From assembly GCF_019331695.1 (NCBI RefSeq), contig NZ_JAHBBI010000014.1:1-48137 (forward strand): a stretch of DNA of 48,137 nucleotides, read 5' to 3'. The notes beneath the pieces were generated by a model. It did not search any database, had not been told where the DNA came from, and saw only the letters and a list, made by a program, of their open reading frames with translations. This DNA is from Bifidobacterium pluvialisilvae (GTDB taxonomy: Bacteria; Actinomycetota; Actinomycetes; Actinomycetales; Bifidobacteriaceae). Made by a program: the position numbers and the translations under genes. Within the stretch, counting starts at the first letter, position 1. The number at the start of each line of letters is the position of its first letter. Shown piece after piece: positions 16,740-25,030 of this stretch.

Positions 16740-19700
16740 TCGGCATGCGATTCATGGGCATCGGCCCGTATGAGAACGAATACTCCATTGATTTCGCCGC
16801 GTTGAACCGGTCGCATATCTTCCTCATCGAAGGCGAGACCGGCTCCGGCAAGTCGACCATCCTCGACTGCATCAGCTTCGCGCTGTACGGCGCCGTTTCC
16901 GTGGACGACGCCAGCAAGGACCGTCTGCGCTCGCGATTCCTGGATACGCAACAGACGCCGTCGTTCGTCGACCTGATTTTCGAAATCGACGGCGCATACT
17001 ATCGCGTACGCCGTCAACCGCAGTACGACCGGCAAAAACTGCGCGGCACGGGCACGGTCACGGTGAACGCCAAGGGTGCGCTATGGAAGCTCGACGCCGG
17101 CTTCGCCGATCTCGTACGTCGGACGCGTGCCGGGGCGGACGGCGGCGATGGCAGCGCCGACCGGTATTTCGACTACGCCGAAGCCGGCGGCCACGGCGAG
17201 GCGTTGGCCACGCAGGCGCGCGACACCGGCGCCGAGATCATCCGACTGCTGCATCTCAACCGCGACCAGTTCTCCAAAACCGTGATGCTCGCGCAGGGAC
17301 AGTTCTCCGGCTTCCTCAAATGCAAGCCCGAGGAGCGAACGAAACTCATCAAGGACCTGTTCTCTGCGGACATCTACGAACAGATTCAAAAGATACTTGA
17401 TGACATGCGAAAGAAACGTTCCGCCGATGTGGATGCGCGACGACGGAACGCCGTCGGTGCGATCGTCGAAGCGAAGGACAACGCCGAACGCATCGCCGAA
17501 CTCGCCGTGCAATGCGGCGTCGCGGATGACGAAACGAACGATGGCGACGAAGCGGATGACATCGATGATTCGATCGACGTTGACGGCGACGATGTGGACA
17601 ATGCGGACACGCCTGGGGATAACGTCGGCGACGAAACGGATGCCGCCGGTGCGGATGACGACAATATCTCTGGGGATGACGCCGCATGGTGCCTGACCGA
17701 CGACGGCGACCTCGCCGAACCGGCGATGGGCGCCGACGACATCGTCGCCACCATCGGAGAACGGTTACGGCAGACCAACGAAACCTCCGACGCCGTACTG
17801 CGGCACTGCGGCGACACCGTGCGAACGGCGGCCTCCGACCTCGCCGTCGCGCGCGAACGATTGGACACCGTGCAACGGCTGCGGTCACTGGCCGCTGACG
17901 AACGGACGGCCGCCGAACGCAATGACCGGCTCGCCGCCCGCGCCGAGGAGATGCGCAAGAACCGCGACAGGCTGGAACGCTCTCGCAAGGCCGGCCCCGT
18001 CGTCCAGGCGCAACGCGAATGTGCGGCGCTCAGCGTGCAACGCGGCAAACAGGAGCGACGGCTGGAGGAGTGCAAGGAGCAGCTCGCCCGATACGACTCC
18101 GCCGAAACGATGACCGAAGCACGGGAGGCGGCGTTGCGCAAGGCGGCCGAACGGCCCGTGGCCGAAGCCGCATTGGACTCCGCACGTACGCTGCGCGAAC
18201 GCATCGGCAAAGCCGACGCCGCCCGCAAGCAGGCCGAAACCGCCGTCGCGGCCGTCAGCCAACGCGAACGACAGGTCACGGCCGCGGCGGCCGCACTCGC
18301 CGCCCTGGAAACCTCCGAGGCGGTGAATGAGCAGCTGCAGGACGTCATCCGTCAGGAGGCCGCCGCCGCACAACTCAACGAACGACTCGACGAGGCGAAC
18401 AACCGGCTCGACCATGCCCGCCGTCGCGACACCGCCGAACGCAAACTCCACGAACTCGAAGACGCCGCACTGCTCGCCGGCCGTGGCCATCACGAAGCCG
18501 AAGCCGCATACAAGCGGGCGCAGGCCGCCTACCGCGCCGCCGGCGCCGCGGCATTCGCGCGTCTGCTGGAAGACGGCCACCCGTGCCCGGTCTGCGGCGC
18601 CCTGGAACATCCGACCCCGACCGTCGCGCCCGCCGACGCGCCGGATGAAACCCGACTCGACCAATTCGACACCGCCGTAAGTGACGCCCTGAAGGCCTTC
18701 GAAGCCGCGAAGAGCAGCGTGCTCGTGCAGCGCAAGACCATCGAGACGGAAAGCGCGCTCGCCGGCGGGCTCAGCGTCGAACAGGCGCAGTCCGCCGTGA
18801 ACGAGCTGCAGCAGCGAATCACGGAATCCGAGGCGCTTGCCGACCGGCACAAGGCGCTCGCCGAGCGGCTGTTCGCCATCCGCGACGCCGAACAGGCCGA
18901 CACCCAAGCCCGGCAGCAGCTGGAAATCGCTCGCAACAACGCCGAGAACGCGCGCCGTCTCGCCGATGCGGCGGCGGAGCTCTGCCTCGACGACACGACC
19001 GGCCGCCCGGTCACGCTGGACGTCGTGGAACTGCGGGAGCAGCAGGCGCAGCAGGCCATCGACGAATGCGAACGGCAGCGGACCATCGCCGACCGGCTCG
19101 GCGACAGGCTCGACCAGCGAGCCACATGGGAACGGCAGACGGCCGAAGCCGAAGCGACGTTGCGTACGCTCGGCAAGCAATTCGCCACCGCCATCGCCAA
19201 CCGTGACCGACTCGCCGCGGCCAACGGGTTCGCCGACGTCGACGAAGCCCGGCTTTCGATGCTGCCGGAACAGGAAGCCACGCGGCTCCAGCAGATTCTT
19301 GACGACTACGACGCACAAGTCAGCATCGCCGAGGCCGACCTGACGCGCATCCGCCGTGAACTCGACGGGCTTGCACGGACGCCGGTCGCGGAGCGGCTGC
19401 TTGGGGAGGGCGCCCATGATGCGACCGTCGGGCCGGGCGCCGAACCGGGTACCGGGCATGACGCGGCCGACGCCCCCACCACGACGGACAGGGCCGGCTT
19501 CCTCGCCGCCATCGCCGCGCTCGACGAAACCGCCGCCGCCGACCGTGTCGCCGCCGCCGAACAGACCCACGAAACCGCCATCCGCATGGAGGAGCAGGCG
19601 CGCAGCCTCGACGACACACGTCGCCGTCGAGCCGCCACACTCGCCACGCAGCTGCGCGATTGGGCCAAGGCCAGCGCCGACTACGCGCCCGTGCGCGACA

Positions 19701-20233
19701 TGGCGCTGCTCGCCGGCGGCAAGGCCGGCTCCCTCGCCAACGACGGCCTCTCGCTCGTCACCTACGCCGTCACCGAACGATTCCGCGACGTGCTCGACCG
19801 CGCCAACGAAATCCTCAAGGACATCCGCGGCGGCGTCTACGAACTCCGTCTCGGCACGCACGAAGGCCGCGCCGCCAAAACCGGCCTGCCCATCGAAGTG
19901 TTCGACCGCCGCAGCGAACAATCCACCGAAGCGACCACGCTCTCCGGCGGCGAGACGTTCTTCGTCTCCCTCGCGTTGTCGTTGGCGCTCGCCGACATCA
20001 TCCAGGCCGAGAACGGCGGCATATCCATGGACACGCTGTTCATCGACGAAGGATTCGGCTCGCTGTCCGACGACTATCTCGACGACGTGCTCGCCGTGCT
20101 GCGCTCCATCAGCCGCACGCGCGACATCGGCGTGATCTCCCACGTCGGACGGCTCAAGGACCAGATCGCCGAACGCATCAGCGTGACCCGCATCAACGAG
20201 GACTCCGCCTCCCGCCTGACCGTGACGGTATGA
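16730..20233 (+). CDS. sbcC: exonuclease SbcC, ATPase subunit of SbcCD
   Basis: 1,167 residues from a GTG that overlaps the end of sbcD and follows GAAGGAGCAGGAACC. SbcC (bacterial Rad50) is an SMC-like ATPase. Walker A GETGSGKST at 35-43; two long coiled coils rich in Ala, Glu, Arg and Gln; zinc hook CPVC at 619-622 at mid-length; ABC signature LSGGETFF at 1071-1078; Walker B LFIDEGFG at 1103-1110. A run of acidic residues near 266-320 (many Asp, few Lys) interrupts the first coiled coil and is unusual for the family. The rest is standard. A weak hairpin follows the stop. Confidence 0.96.
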   Translation: MRLIGMRFMGIGPYENEYSIDFAALNRSHIFLIEGETGSGKSTILDCISFALYGAVSVDDASKDRLRSRFLDTQQTPSFVDLIFEIDGAYYRVRRQPQYDRQKLRGTGTVTVNAKGALWKLDAGFADLVRRTRAGADGGDGSADRYFDYAEAGGHGEALATQARDTGAEIIRLLHLNRDQFSKTVMLAQGQFSGFLKCKPEERTKLIKDLFSADIYEQIQKILDDMRKKRSADVDARRRNAVGAIVEAKDNAERIAELAVQCGVADDETNDGDEADDIDDSIDVDGDDVDNADTPGDNVGDETDAAGADDDNISGDDAAWCLTDDGDLAEPAMGADDIVATIGERLRQTNETSDAVLRHCGDTVRTAASDLAVARERLDTVQRLRSLAADERTAAERNDRLAARAEEMRKNRDRLERSRKAGPVVQAQRECAALSVQRGKQERRLEECKEQLARYDSAETMTEAREAALRKAAERPVAEAALDSARTLRERIGKADAARKQAETAVAAVSQRERQVTAAAAALAALETSEAVNEQLQDVIRQEAAAAQLNERLDEANNRLDHARRRDTAERKLHELEDAALLAGRGHHEAEAAYKRAQAAYRAAGAAAFARLLEDGHPCPVCGALEHPTPTVAPADAPDETRLDQFDTAVSDALKAFEAAKSSVLVQRKTIETESALAGGLSVEQAQSAVNELQQRITESEALADRHKALAERLFAIRDAEQADTQARQQLEIARNNAENARRLADAAAELCLDDTTGRPVTLDVVELREQQAQQAIDECERQRTIADRLGDRLDQRATWERQTAEAEATLRTLGKQFATAIANRDRLAAANGFADVDEARLSMLPEQEATRLQQILDDYDAQVSIAEADLTRIRRELDGLARTPVAERLLGEGAHDATVGPGAEPGTGHDAADAPTTTDRAGFLAAIAALDETAAADRVAAAEQTHETAIRMEEQARSLDDTRRRRAATLATQLRDWAKASADYAPVRDMALLAGGKAGSLANDGLSLVTYAVTERFRDVLDRANEILKDIRGGVYELRLGTHEGRAAKTGLPIEVFDRRSEQSTEATTLSGGETFFVSLALSLALADIIQAENGGISMDTLFIDEGFGSLSDDYLDDVLAVLRSISRTRDIGVISHVGRLKDQIAERISVTRINEDSASRLTVTV

Positions 20234-20260
20234 AAATACTCTGAAGAGTTCAGCCGACAT

Positions 20261-20296
20261 CCGGCATACGGTATGGTTCGGCCGCTACCATGCCGG
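20261..20296 (+). terminator. hairpin after sbcC, possible terminator
   Basis: CCGGCAT (20261-20267) pairs with ATGCCGG (20290-20296), extended inside by GGTA/TACC after a 2-nt bulge. No T-run follows, so termination would be weak or factor-dependent. Confidence 0.3.
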
Positions 20297-20381
20297 AATT
20301 GGTCAGGAATACGCCCTCCGCTCAGTGCACGGCGGCCCGCAATACGCGCGGTATACCGTAGGGTGGGGGAGTTAGGAACGT

Positions 20382-21416
20382 ATGAAGTCTCATGAAGCAA
20401 CCAAACCGATGGCCGGCGCGCAACGTCGGAGAAAGCCGGCCGTGAAGACCGGCGTGGCCAAATCGACGGCCAAACCGACGTCGAAATCGGCAAAATCGGC
20501 GTCGAAGACGTCGAAAACGCCGCGTAAGCCGTCGTCACGAAAGCCACGCACGGCGTTCGGGCGTTGGATGCGCCGCGGCGGCAAACGCGTGCGGTCGGTC
20601 AAGAAATTCGTGGTCACCGTGGTCGCCGCCGTCATCGCGGCCGTGTTCGTGTTCGGGATGGGCGTCGTCGTCTACAAGCAGATGAGCATCACCCTGGCGA
20701 AGAACCGGCAGGCGAAATACGTGCGTCAATACGATTTCGACCCCGGCAACATCATCTCCGACACGCAGTTCTTCAACACGAAATCCATGGGCACGTATGA
20801 GGTGCAGCAGTTCCTCGACAAGCACGGCGCCAAATGCTCCGGCGACCTGTGTCTGAAGAACTACACCGTCACCACGCTCGACGAGAAGGCCGACAGGCTC
20901 TGCGACGGGTACAAGGGCGGCCAGCAGCAGTCCGCCGCGCAGGTCATCGACGGCGCGGCCCGCAGCTGCGGCATCAGCCAGAAGGTGCTGCTCGTCATGC
21001 TGGAGAAGGAGCAGGGGCTCGTGAGCACCACCACGCCCAGCGAGGCGCGCTACAAGGCGGCGCTCGGTCTCTCCTGCCCCGACGACGGCCCATGCGACCC
21101 CAAGCACGGCGGCTTCTTCAACCAGGTGTACGGCGCGGCGCGGCGGTTCAAGTACTATCAGGCGCACGAAAGCATGTACAACTTCCACGCCGGCCAGCTC
21201 AACTACGTGCAGTACCACCCGCAGTCCAGCTGCGGCGGCGCCAACGTGTGGATAGAGAACGACGCCACCGCGCTGCTGTACATCTACACGCCGTACCAGC
21301 CGAACGTCAGGGCGCTGCAGGCCGGGCTCGGCGAGGGCGACTCATGCTCCAGCTACGGCAACCGCAACTTCTCGATCCTCTACGACGCCTGGTTCGGCGA
21401 TCCGCGCGCAAGCTGA
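20382..21416 (+). CDS. membrane-anchored exported protein, Cys-rich ectodomain
   Basis: 344 residues. The N-terminus (1-75) is strongly basic with many Lys, Ser, Thr and Pro; one membrane segment at about 76-98 (FVVTVVAAVIAAVFVFGMGV) leaves the C-terminal 245 residues outside. The ectodomain holds DFDPGNIISDTQFF, a helical part with SCGISQKVLLVMLEKEQGL and ARRFKYYQ, and ends in NRNFSILYDAWFG. Eight cysteines in the ectodomain (for example GAKCSGDLC, LSCPDDGPC, SSCGG, DSCSS) suggest disulfides. Similar secreted proteins occur in actinobacteria; the ELxxEQGL-like helix recalls lysozyme-type wall enzymes, but I cannot confirm a catalytic residue. It lies 148 bp after sbcC and is followed by the rpsF operon. 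Confidence 0.75.
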   Translation: MKSHEATKPMAGAQRRRKPAVKTGVAKSTAKPTSKSAKSASKTSKTPRKPSSRKPRTAFGRWMRRGGKRVRSVKKFVVTVVAAVIAAVFVFGMGVVVYKQMSITLAKNRQAKYVRQYDFDPGNIISDTQFFNTKSMGTYEVQQFLDKHGAKCSGDLCLKNYTVTTLDEKADRLCDGYKGGQQQSAAQVIDGAARSCGISQKVLLVMLEKEQGLVSTTTPSEARYKAALGLSCPDDGPCDPKHGGFFNQVYGAARRFKYYQAHESMYNFHAGQLNYVQYHPQSSCGGANVWIENDATALLYIYTPYQPNVRALQAGLGEGDSCSSYGNRNFSILYDAWFGDPRAS

Positions 21417-21489
21417 CGGAGGGGCGGCGGGGGTGGGCGCGCGGCCGTCGCCTAGTCCACGGCTATGTGTATTTTTAGAGAGTTGCCCA

Positions 21490-21553
21490 TTTTGGGCACG
21501 CGCTTACACACTCCTGTCATGGAACGTCCATGGCCTTTAAGTCCGAAGGAGGT
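21490..21553 (+). promoter_or_regulatory. rpsF leader with small hairpins and start-defining ribosome-binding site
   Basis: GCCCATTTTGGGC and CATGG-AACG-TCCATG form two short hairpins before rpsF. AAGGAGGT at 21546-21553 is 5 nt from ATG 21559 but only 2 nt from GTG 21556, so it selects the ATG. S6 operons in many bacteria carry an S6:S18-binding leader; I cannot confirm that structure here. Confidence 0.35.
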
Positions 21554-21558
21554 GGGTG

Positions 21559-21855
21559 ATGTCTGCGCATAAGTATGAACTGATGCTCATTGCAAATCCT
21601 GAGCTTGATGAGCGAGCCGTGAAGAAGCTCGTCGACCAGTTCCTGAAGGTTGTCACCGATGAGAAGGGTTCCGTCGAGGACATCGACATCTGGGGCCGCC
21701 GCAAGCTTGCCTACGAGATCGATGGCAAGAACGAGGGCAACTACGCCGTCGTGAACTACACCGCTGAGCCTGCCACCAGCGCCGAGCTGGATCGTCTGCT
21801 GAACCTCAACGAGTCCATCATCCGTACGAAGATTCTTCGTAAGGACGCCAAGTGA
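21559..21855 (+). CDS. rpsF: 30S ribosomal protein S6
   Basis: 98 residues, normal length. [24 protein letters not shown] and [21 protein letters not shown] are diagnostic. S6 binds S18 on the 30S platform, and the gene heads rpsF-ssb-rpsR-rplI, the standard order. Start choice is set by the ribosome-binding site; an adjacent GTG 3 nt upstream is too close to it. Confidence 0.97.
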   Translation: MSAHKYELMLIANPELDERAVKKLVDQFLKVVTDEKGSVEDIDIWGRRKLAYEIDGKNEGNYAVVNYTAEPATSAELDRLLNLNESIIRTKILRKDAK

Positions 21856-21920
21856 TCCTTCGGGCCTAGCCCGAAATCACCGTCTTACTACTTATCGATT
21901 CCCCGAGGGAAGGCCTTGTA

Positions 21921-22595
21921 ATGGCAGGAGATACCGTTATCACGGTCGTGGGCAACCTCACGGCCGATCCGGAGCTTCGTCAGATTCCGAGCGGCGCCAC
22001 GGTGGTCAATTTCACCATCGCCTCGACGCCCCGCACCTACAATCGAAACTCGGGTCAGTGGGAGGATGGCGACGCGTTGTTCCTCCGCTGCTCCGCCTGG
22101 GATTCGAACTACAATCCCATGGCCTCCAACATCCAGGCCTCGCTGTCCAAGGGCATGCGCGTGATCGCGCAGGGTCGTCTGGTGCAGCGTTCCTACACCG
22201 CGCAGGACGGCTCCAACCGTTCCGTCGTGGAGCTTCGTGTCGATGAGATCGGTCCCGCGCTCTCCCGCAACACCGCACAGGTGACGCGCAACAACAACGG
22301 CGGCAATGGCGGATACCAGGGTGGCGGCGCCTCCCGTGGCGGATTCGCCGGCGCCGCGCGCAACACCAACGCGGCCCCCGCGCAGGGTGGCTACTCCGGT
22401 GGCGGCAGCTACCAGGGTGGCAACGGCGGATACCAGGGAGGCTATCAGGGCGGCGCATCCGCCCCGGCCGCTCCCCAGCAGTCGTCTGCCCCCGCCAACG
22501 ATCCGTGGGGTTCCACGGGTGGTGACGCCGGTTCGTATGGAAACTTCGGAACGAACGACGAATTCGGCGGCAACAGCGACGAGCCGGACTTCTGA
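21921..22595 (+). CDS. ssb: single-stranded DNA-binding protein
   Basis: 224 residues. The OB fold (about 1-115) starts MAGDTVITVVGNLTADPELR and contains NFTIAST and WEDGDALFLRCSAW. A Gly/Gln/Asn/Ser-rich linker with GGYQGG repeats follows. The acidic tip ends DEPDF, matching the DDxPF-like tail that recruits repair and replication partners, though with Asp where a hydrophobic or Ile-Pro pair is usual. Between rpsF (65 bp) and rpsR (221 bp) in the ribosomal operon. Confidence 0.96.
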   Translation: MAGDTVITVVGNLTADPELRQIPSGATVVNFTIASTPRTYNRNSGQWEDGDALFLRCSAWDSNYNPMASNIQASLSKGMRVIAQGRLVQRSYTAQDGSNRSVVELRVDEIGPALSRNTAQVTRNNNGGNGGYQGGGASRGGFAGAARNTNAAPAQGGYSGGGSYQGGNGGYQGGYQGGASAPAAPQQSSAPANDPWGSTGGDAGSYGNFGTNDEFGGNSDEPDF

Positions 22596-22816
22596 TCGTC
22601 CGATCGTCGGTCCCTCCGACGACGTCCGCCCGGCCCGATTGCCGGCCGGACAGCCACGCAACCAACAGGAATCGAAAATCGTGAAAACCGGTCGTCATGA
22701 CCGACGGCGGCAAGCGGAACGCTGCCGCGTCGGGAAGTGACGGCCGTGGAACTGAATCAACTGAGACATCAGACCAACGCTGGGTCATCAGTTTGCAATA
22801 TTTATAAGGAGTGCAT

Positions 22817-23065
22817 ATGTCACGCAAGAGGCCGCAGCCGCCGGTGAAGCCGTTCAAGAAGAAGCCGAACCCGCTGAAGGCTGCCAAGGTTACCGAAATC
22901 GACTACAAGGACGTCGCCCTGCTGCGCAAGTTCATTTCCGATCGCGGCAAGATCCGTTCCCGCCGTATCACCGGCGTCACCGTCCAGGAGCAGCGCGAGC
23001 TCGCCAAGGCCATCAAGAACGCCCGCGAGATGGCTCTGCTGCCGTACGCCACTTCCGGTCGCTGA
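22817..23065 (+). CDS. rpsR: 30S ribosomal protein S18
   Basis: 82 residues, with [20 protein letters not shown] and [21 protein letters not shown] diagnostic of S18. AAGGAG lies 5 nt before ATG 22817; a GTG two codons earlier overlaps that site and is rejected. A basic, Pro-rich N-terminal extension ([18 protein letters not shown]) replaces the zinc cysteines of some S18 proteins. The 221-bp gap after ssb has only a small CGGTC-GTCAT-GACCG hairpin near 22690. Confidence 0.96.
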   Translation: MSRKRPQPPVKPFKKKPNPLKAAKVTEIDYKDVALLRKFISDRGKIRSRRITGVTVQEQRELAKAIKNAREMALLPYATSGR

Positions 23066-23080
23066 TAGGAGGACTTGACA

Positions 23081-23536
23081 ATGGCTAAGGAAACCAAGGT
23101 TATTCTCACCACCACCGTCGGCGAGCTGGGCCACTCCGGCGACGTCGTCGAAGTCAAGCGCGGTTACGCCCGCAACTACCTGATCCCGCAGGGCCTCGCC
23201 TTCGCGTGGAGCAAGGGTGCCGCCGCCCAGATCGCGCAGATGCAGCGCGCCCGCCGCGCCGCCGCCCTCGCCACCCGCGAGGACGCCGTGGCCGCCAAGA
23301 ACGCCATCGAAGGCTCCGTCGTCGAGATCGCCGCCAAGGTGTCCGAGTCCGGCAAGCTGTTCGGTGCCGTCTCCGCCGAGGCCATCGCCAAGGCGCTCTC
23401 CGAGAAGGGCAACGCCGTCGAGGCCAAGTCCATCACCGTGGAGACCATCAAGACCACCGGCGATTTCGCCGCCGTCGTGAAGCTCCACCCGGAGATCTCC
23501 GCCAACTTCACCGTCAAGGTGGTTGCCGCCGAGTGA
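23081..23536 (+). CDS. rplI: 50S ribosomal protein L9
   Basis: 151 residues. The N-domain ([33 protein letters not shown]) and C-domain ([17 protein letters not shown], then [12 protein letters not shown]) match L9, joined by the long Ala/Arg helix. ATG 23081 is 8 nt after AGGAGG; the frame also contains an earlier GTG/ATG with no role. Last gene of the rpsF operon and followed by a strong terminator. Confidence 0.97.
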   Translation: MAKETKVILTTTVGELGHSGDVVEVKRGYARNYLIPQGLAFAWSKGAAAQIAQMQRARRAAALATREDAVAAKNAIEGSVVEIAAKVSESGKLFGAVSAEAIAKALSEKGNAVEAKSITVETIKTTGDFAAVVKLHPEISANFTVKVVAAE

Positions 23537-23610
23537 TGACGAATGGTGCCGACTGATGCGGCACGTTCGACATATTTGGCGCGTTAGTAAACCAACCTGA
23601 GCTTAAGCCA

Positions 23611-23675
23611 AAAACCCCGCCCGTGATGCGTTCGTTCGTTTGTTACGTTCGTTCGCATTGCAGGCGGGGTTTTCG
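23611..23675 (+). terminator. terminator of the rpsF-ssb-rpsR-rplI operon
   Basis: AAAACCCCGCC (23611-23621) and GGCGGGGTTTT (23663-23673) form a perfect 11-bp stem. The loop contains two GTTCGTTCG words. A-run and T-run ends allow action in both directions. Confidence 0.85.
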
Positions 23676-23679
23676 TTGT

Positions 23680-23942
23680 TGTTTTTGCTGCTGCGTGCCG
23701 TTGCCGCTGCTGTGTGTTGTTGCTGTGTGCCGCTGCTGCTGTGTGTTGGTGTAGCTGTGTGCCGTTGTTGCTGCCGTGTGTTGGTATAGCTGCGCGCTGT
23801 TGTTACTGCCTCGTGCCGGTGTTGTTGCTGCACGCTGTTACTGCTATCGTGCGCCGTTGCCGTCGAGTGTTGGTGTAGCTGAGCGCTGTTACTGCTGTGC
23901 GCCGCTGCTGCCGCTGTGCGCTGTTGGTTCAGCTGCTGATAC
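23680..23942. repeat. degenerate GCTG/GTGT-rich short repeats
   Basis: About 260 bp built from variants of GCTGTGTGTTGGTGTAGCTG and GCCGTTGTTGCTGC, strongly skewed (T and G on this strand). No start codon with a ribosome-binding site, and frames through it give only low-complexity sequence (for example AATAHSS). It fills the space between the rplI terminator and array locus 2. Confidence 0.65.
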
Positions 23943-23960
23943 GTGCCTTGGATGTTGGGA

Positions 23961-24406
23961 TTTGTGGGTCTCGCAATCCATCCAGCCAGATTTGTGGGTC
24001 TCGCGAATTCTCGTTGGGGGCTTTGTGGGTCTGGAGTGTTGCCGGAATCGGAAAGTGGGTCGTTCCGTTCACGAGGAAGGGTTTTTGAGGGTCCTCGTGT
24101 ATGTCGTGGACCCACAAACCCGTTTATGAACGGTTTGACCTGCAGTTGGTGAATGGCCTAGACCCACAAACTCGGTTGGATGATTCGCTAGACCCACAAG
24201 TTCAATGGGATGAAACCGCTGGACCCACGAATCCGTTCCATTAGACCCACGAATCCGTTCCGCCAAGCCCACGAATCCGTTCCGTCAGGCCCACGAATCC
24301 GTTACGTTAAGCCCACGAATCCGTTCCGTCAGGCCCACGAATCCGTTCGCGTCCGCAAGCCCGTTGTGTTGGACCCACAAACCCTTTGGGAACGGGTTTG
24401 TGGGTC
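23961..24406. repeat. GTGGGTC/GACCCACAAA array, locus 2
   Basis: Left half: TTTGTGGGTC at 23961, 23991 and 24022, and AAAGTGGGTC at 24052, spaced 30-31 bp. Core with hairpin at 24062-24130. Right half: GACCCACAAA or variants at 24109, 24161, 24191 and 24222, then 24244, 24266, 24288, 24310 and 24332 with an exact 22-bp period (CCCACGAATCCGTTCCGTC-type unit). It closes with a perfect 13-bp palindrome, GACCCACAAACCC (24372-24384) against GGGTTTGTGGGTC (24394-24406). Lies between convergent rplI and the tautomerase gene. Confidence 0.85.
24065..24132 (+). other. core hairpin of array locus 2
   Basis: TCCGTTCACGAGGA, the stem ACGAGGA with TCCTCGT (7 bp) around a T-rich loop, GTGTATG, GACCCACAAACCC, then TTATGAACGG. 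The order matches the locus 1 core read on the other strand. The outer CCGTTCA and TGAACGG can pair. Confidence 0.65.
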
Positions 24407-24419
24407 GTGGAGGTCGTAA

Positions 24420-24476
24420 CCGTACAGGAAAATACGTACGTATCGTACGTATCGGTACGGAATCTATTTCAGATTC
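24420..24476. repeat. palindrome cluster after the tautomerase gene
   Basis: CCGTAC (24420-24425) and GTACGG (24455-24460) enclose the perfect palindrome ATACGTACGTAT (24432-24443) and a further CGTACGTAT. GAATCT (24460-24465) pairs with AGATTC (24471-24476) 5 bp beyond the tautomerase stop. It may serve as its terminator or be a protein-binding site. Confidence 0.4.
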
Positions 24477-24480
24477 GCCG

Positions 24481-24828
24481 TCAGAAGTTGCGGCCGCTCC
24501 AACCCCAGTTCGTCGTGGCGGTCTCGCGGATGTACACGCGGTTCGACGGAATGCCCAGCACCTTGTCCAATGCGTCGCTGATGCTGCGGGTCAGATCCTC
24601 CCAGCTTTCACGCGGTACGGAATCGCCGAACACGTTCACCTCCACGTAGGCGGCCGGCTTGGCGTCGTCGCCGCCGAAATAGATCGGCATGTTGTCCTCG
24701 AACGGGCACATCAGCCACCCTTCCGTCTTGCCCGGCACGGCGGTGATCGCCTGGCCGTACAGCGACTTGAGCTCCTCGCGCTGCTCGCGGCTGATGGTCG
24801 TGCTTGCGTGCGTGTGAATGACCGGCAT
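24481..24828 (-). CDS. MIF-like tautomerase
   Basis: 115 residues, the size of macrophage migration inhibitory factor homologues, which act as phenylpyruvate/dopachrome tautomerases through the N-terminal proline (Pro2, exposed once Met is removed; sequence MPVIHTHAS). Other family marks are PAAYVEVNVFG, an ISDALDKVLGIPSNRVYI helix-strand and the C-terminal NWGWSGRNF. ATG 24828 has AAGGAG at 7 nt; the frame continues upstream without support. Physiological substrate unknown. It is alone, divergent from the GtrA-like gene. Confidence 0.88.
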   Translation of the reverse strand: MPVIHTHASTTISREQREELKSLYGQAITAVPGKTEGWLMCPFEDNMPIYFGGDDAKPAAYVEVNVFGDSVPRESWEDLTRSISDALDKVLGIPSNRVYIRETATTNWGWSGRNF

Positions 24829-25030
24829 GGTATCTCCTTGCGTTAGGGTTATGCGTTTGCCGGTTCCCAGCGTAGTCGTCGGCCCATGATTTTCGTATGG
24901 TCGTGGGTGTGGTCGTGGGCGCCGGGTGCGACGATTGCCGTGCGGCCGCGGTCGCCGGGCATGACGCCGTTCGTAAAGATGATGGGCGGGTTTACGCACG
25001 CCCCGCCCGCCTGCCGCCGGCGGGGGTTTA

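Noticed and set aside
22697-22807. Small open frame of 36 codons between ssb and rpsR
   Set aside because: Starts at ATG 22697 without a ribosome-binding site, composition not convincing, and it ends inside the rpsR ribosome-binding region.
24069-24419. Small proteins encoded in array loci 2 and 3
   Set aside because: Frames only repeat the translated motif (for example VGLA or PRIRSI words), lack ribosome-binding sites and exist on both strands equally.
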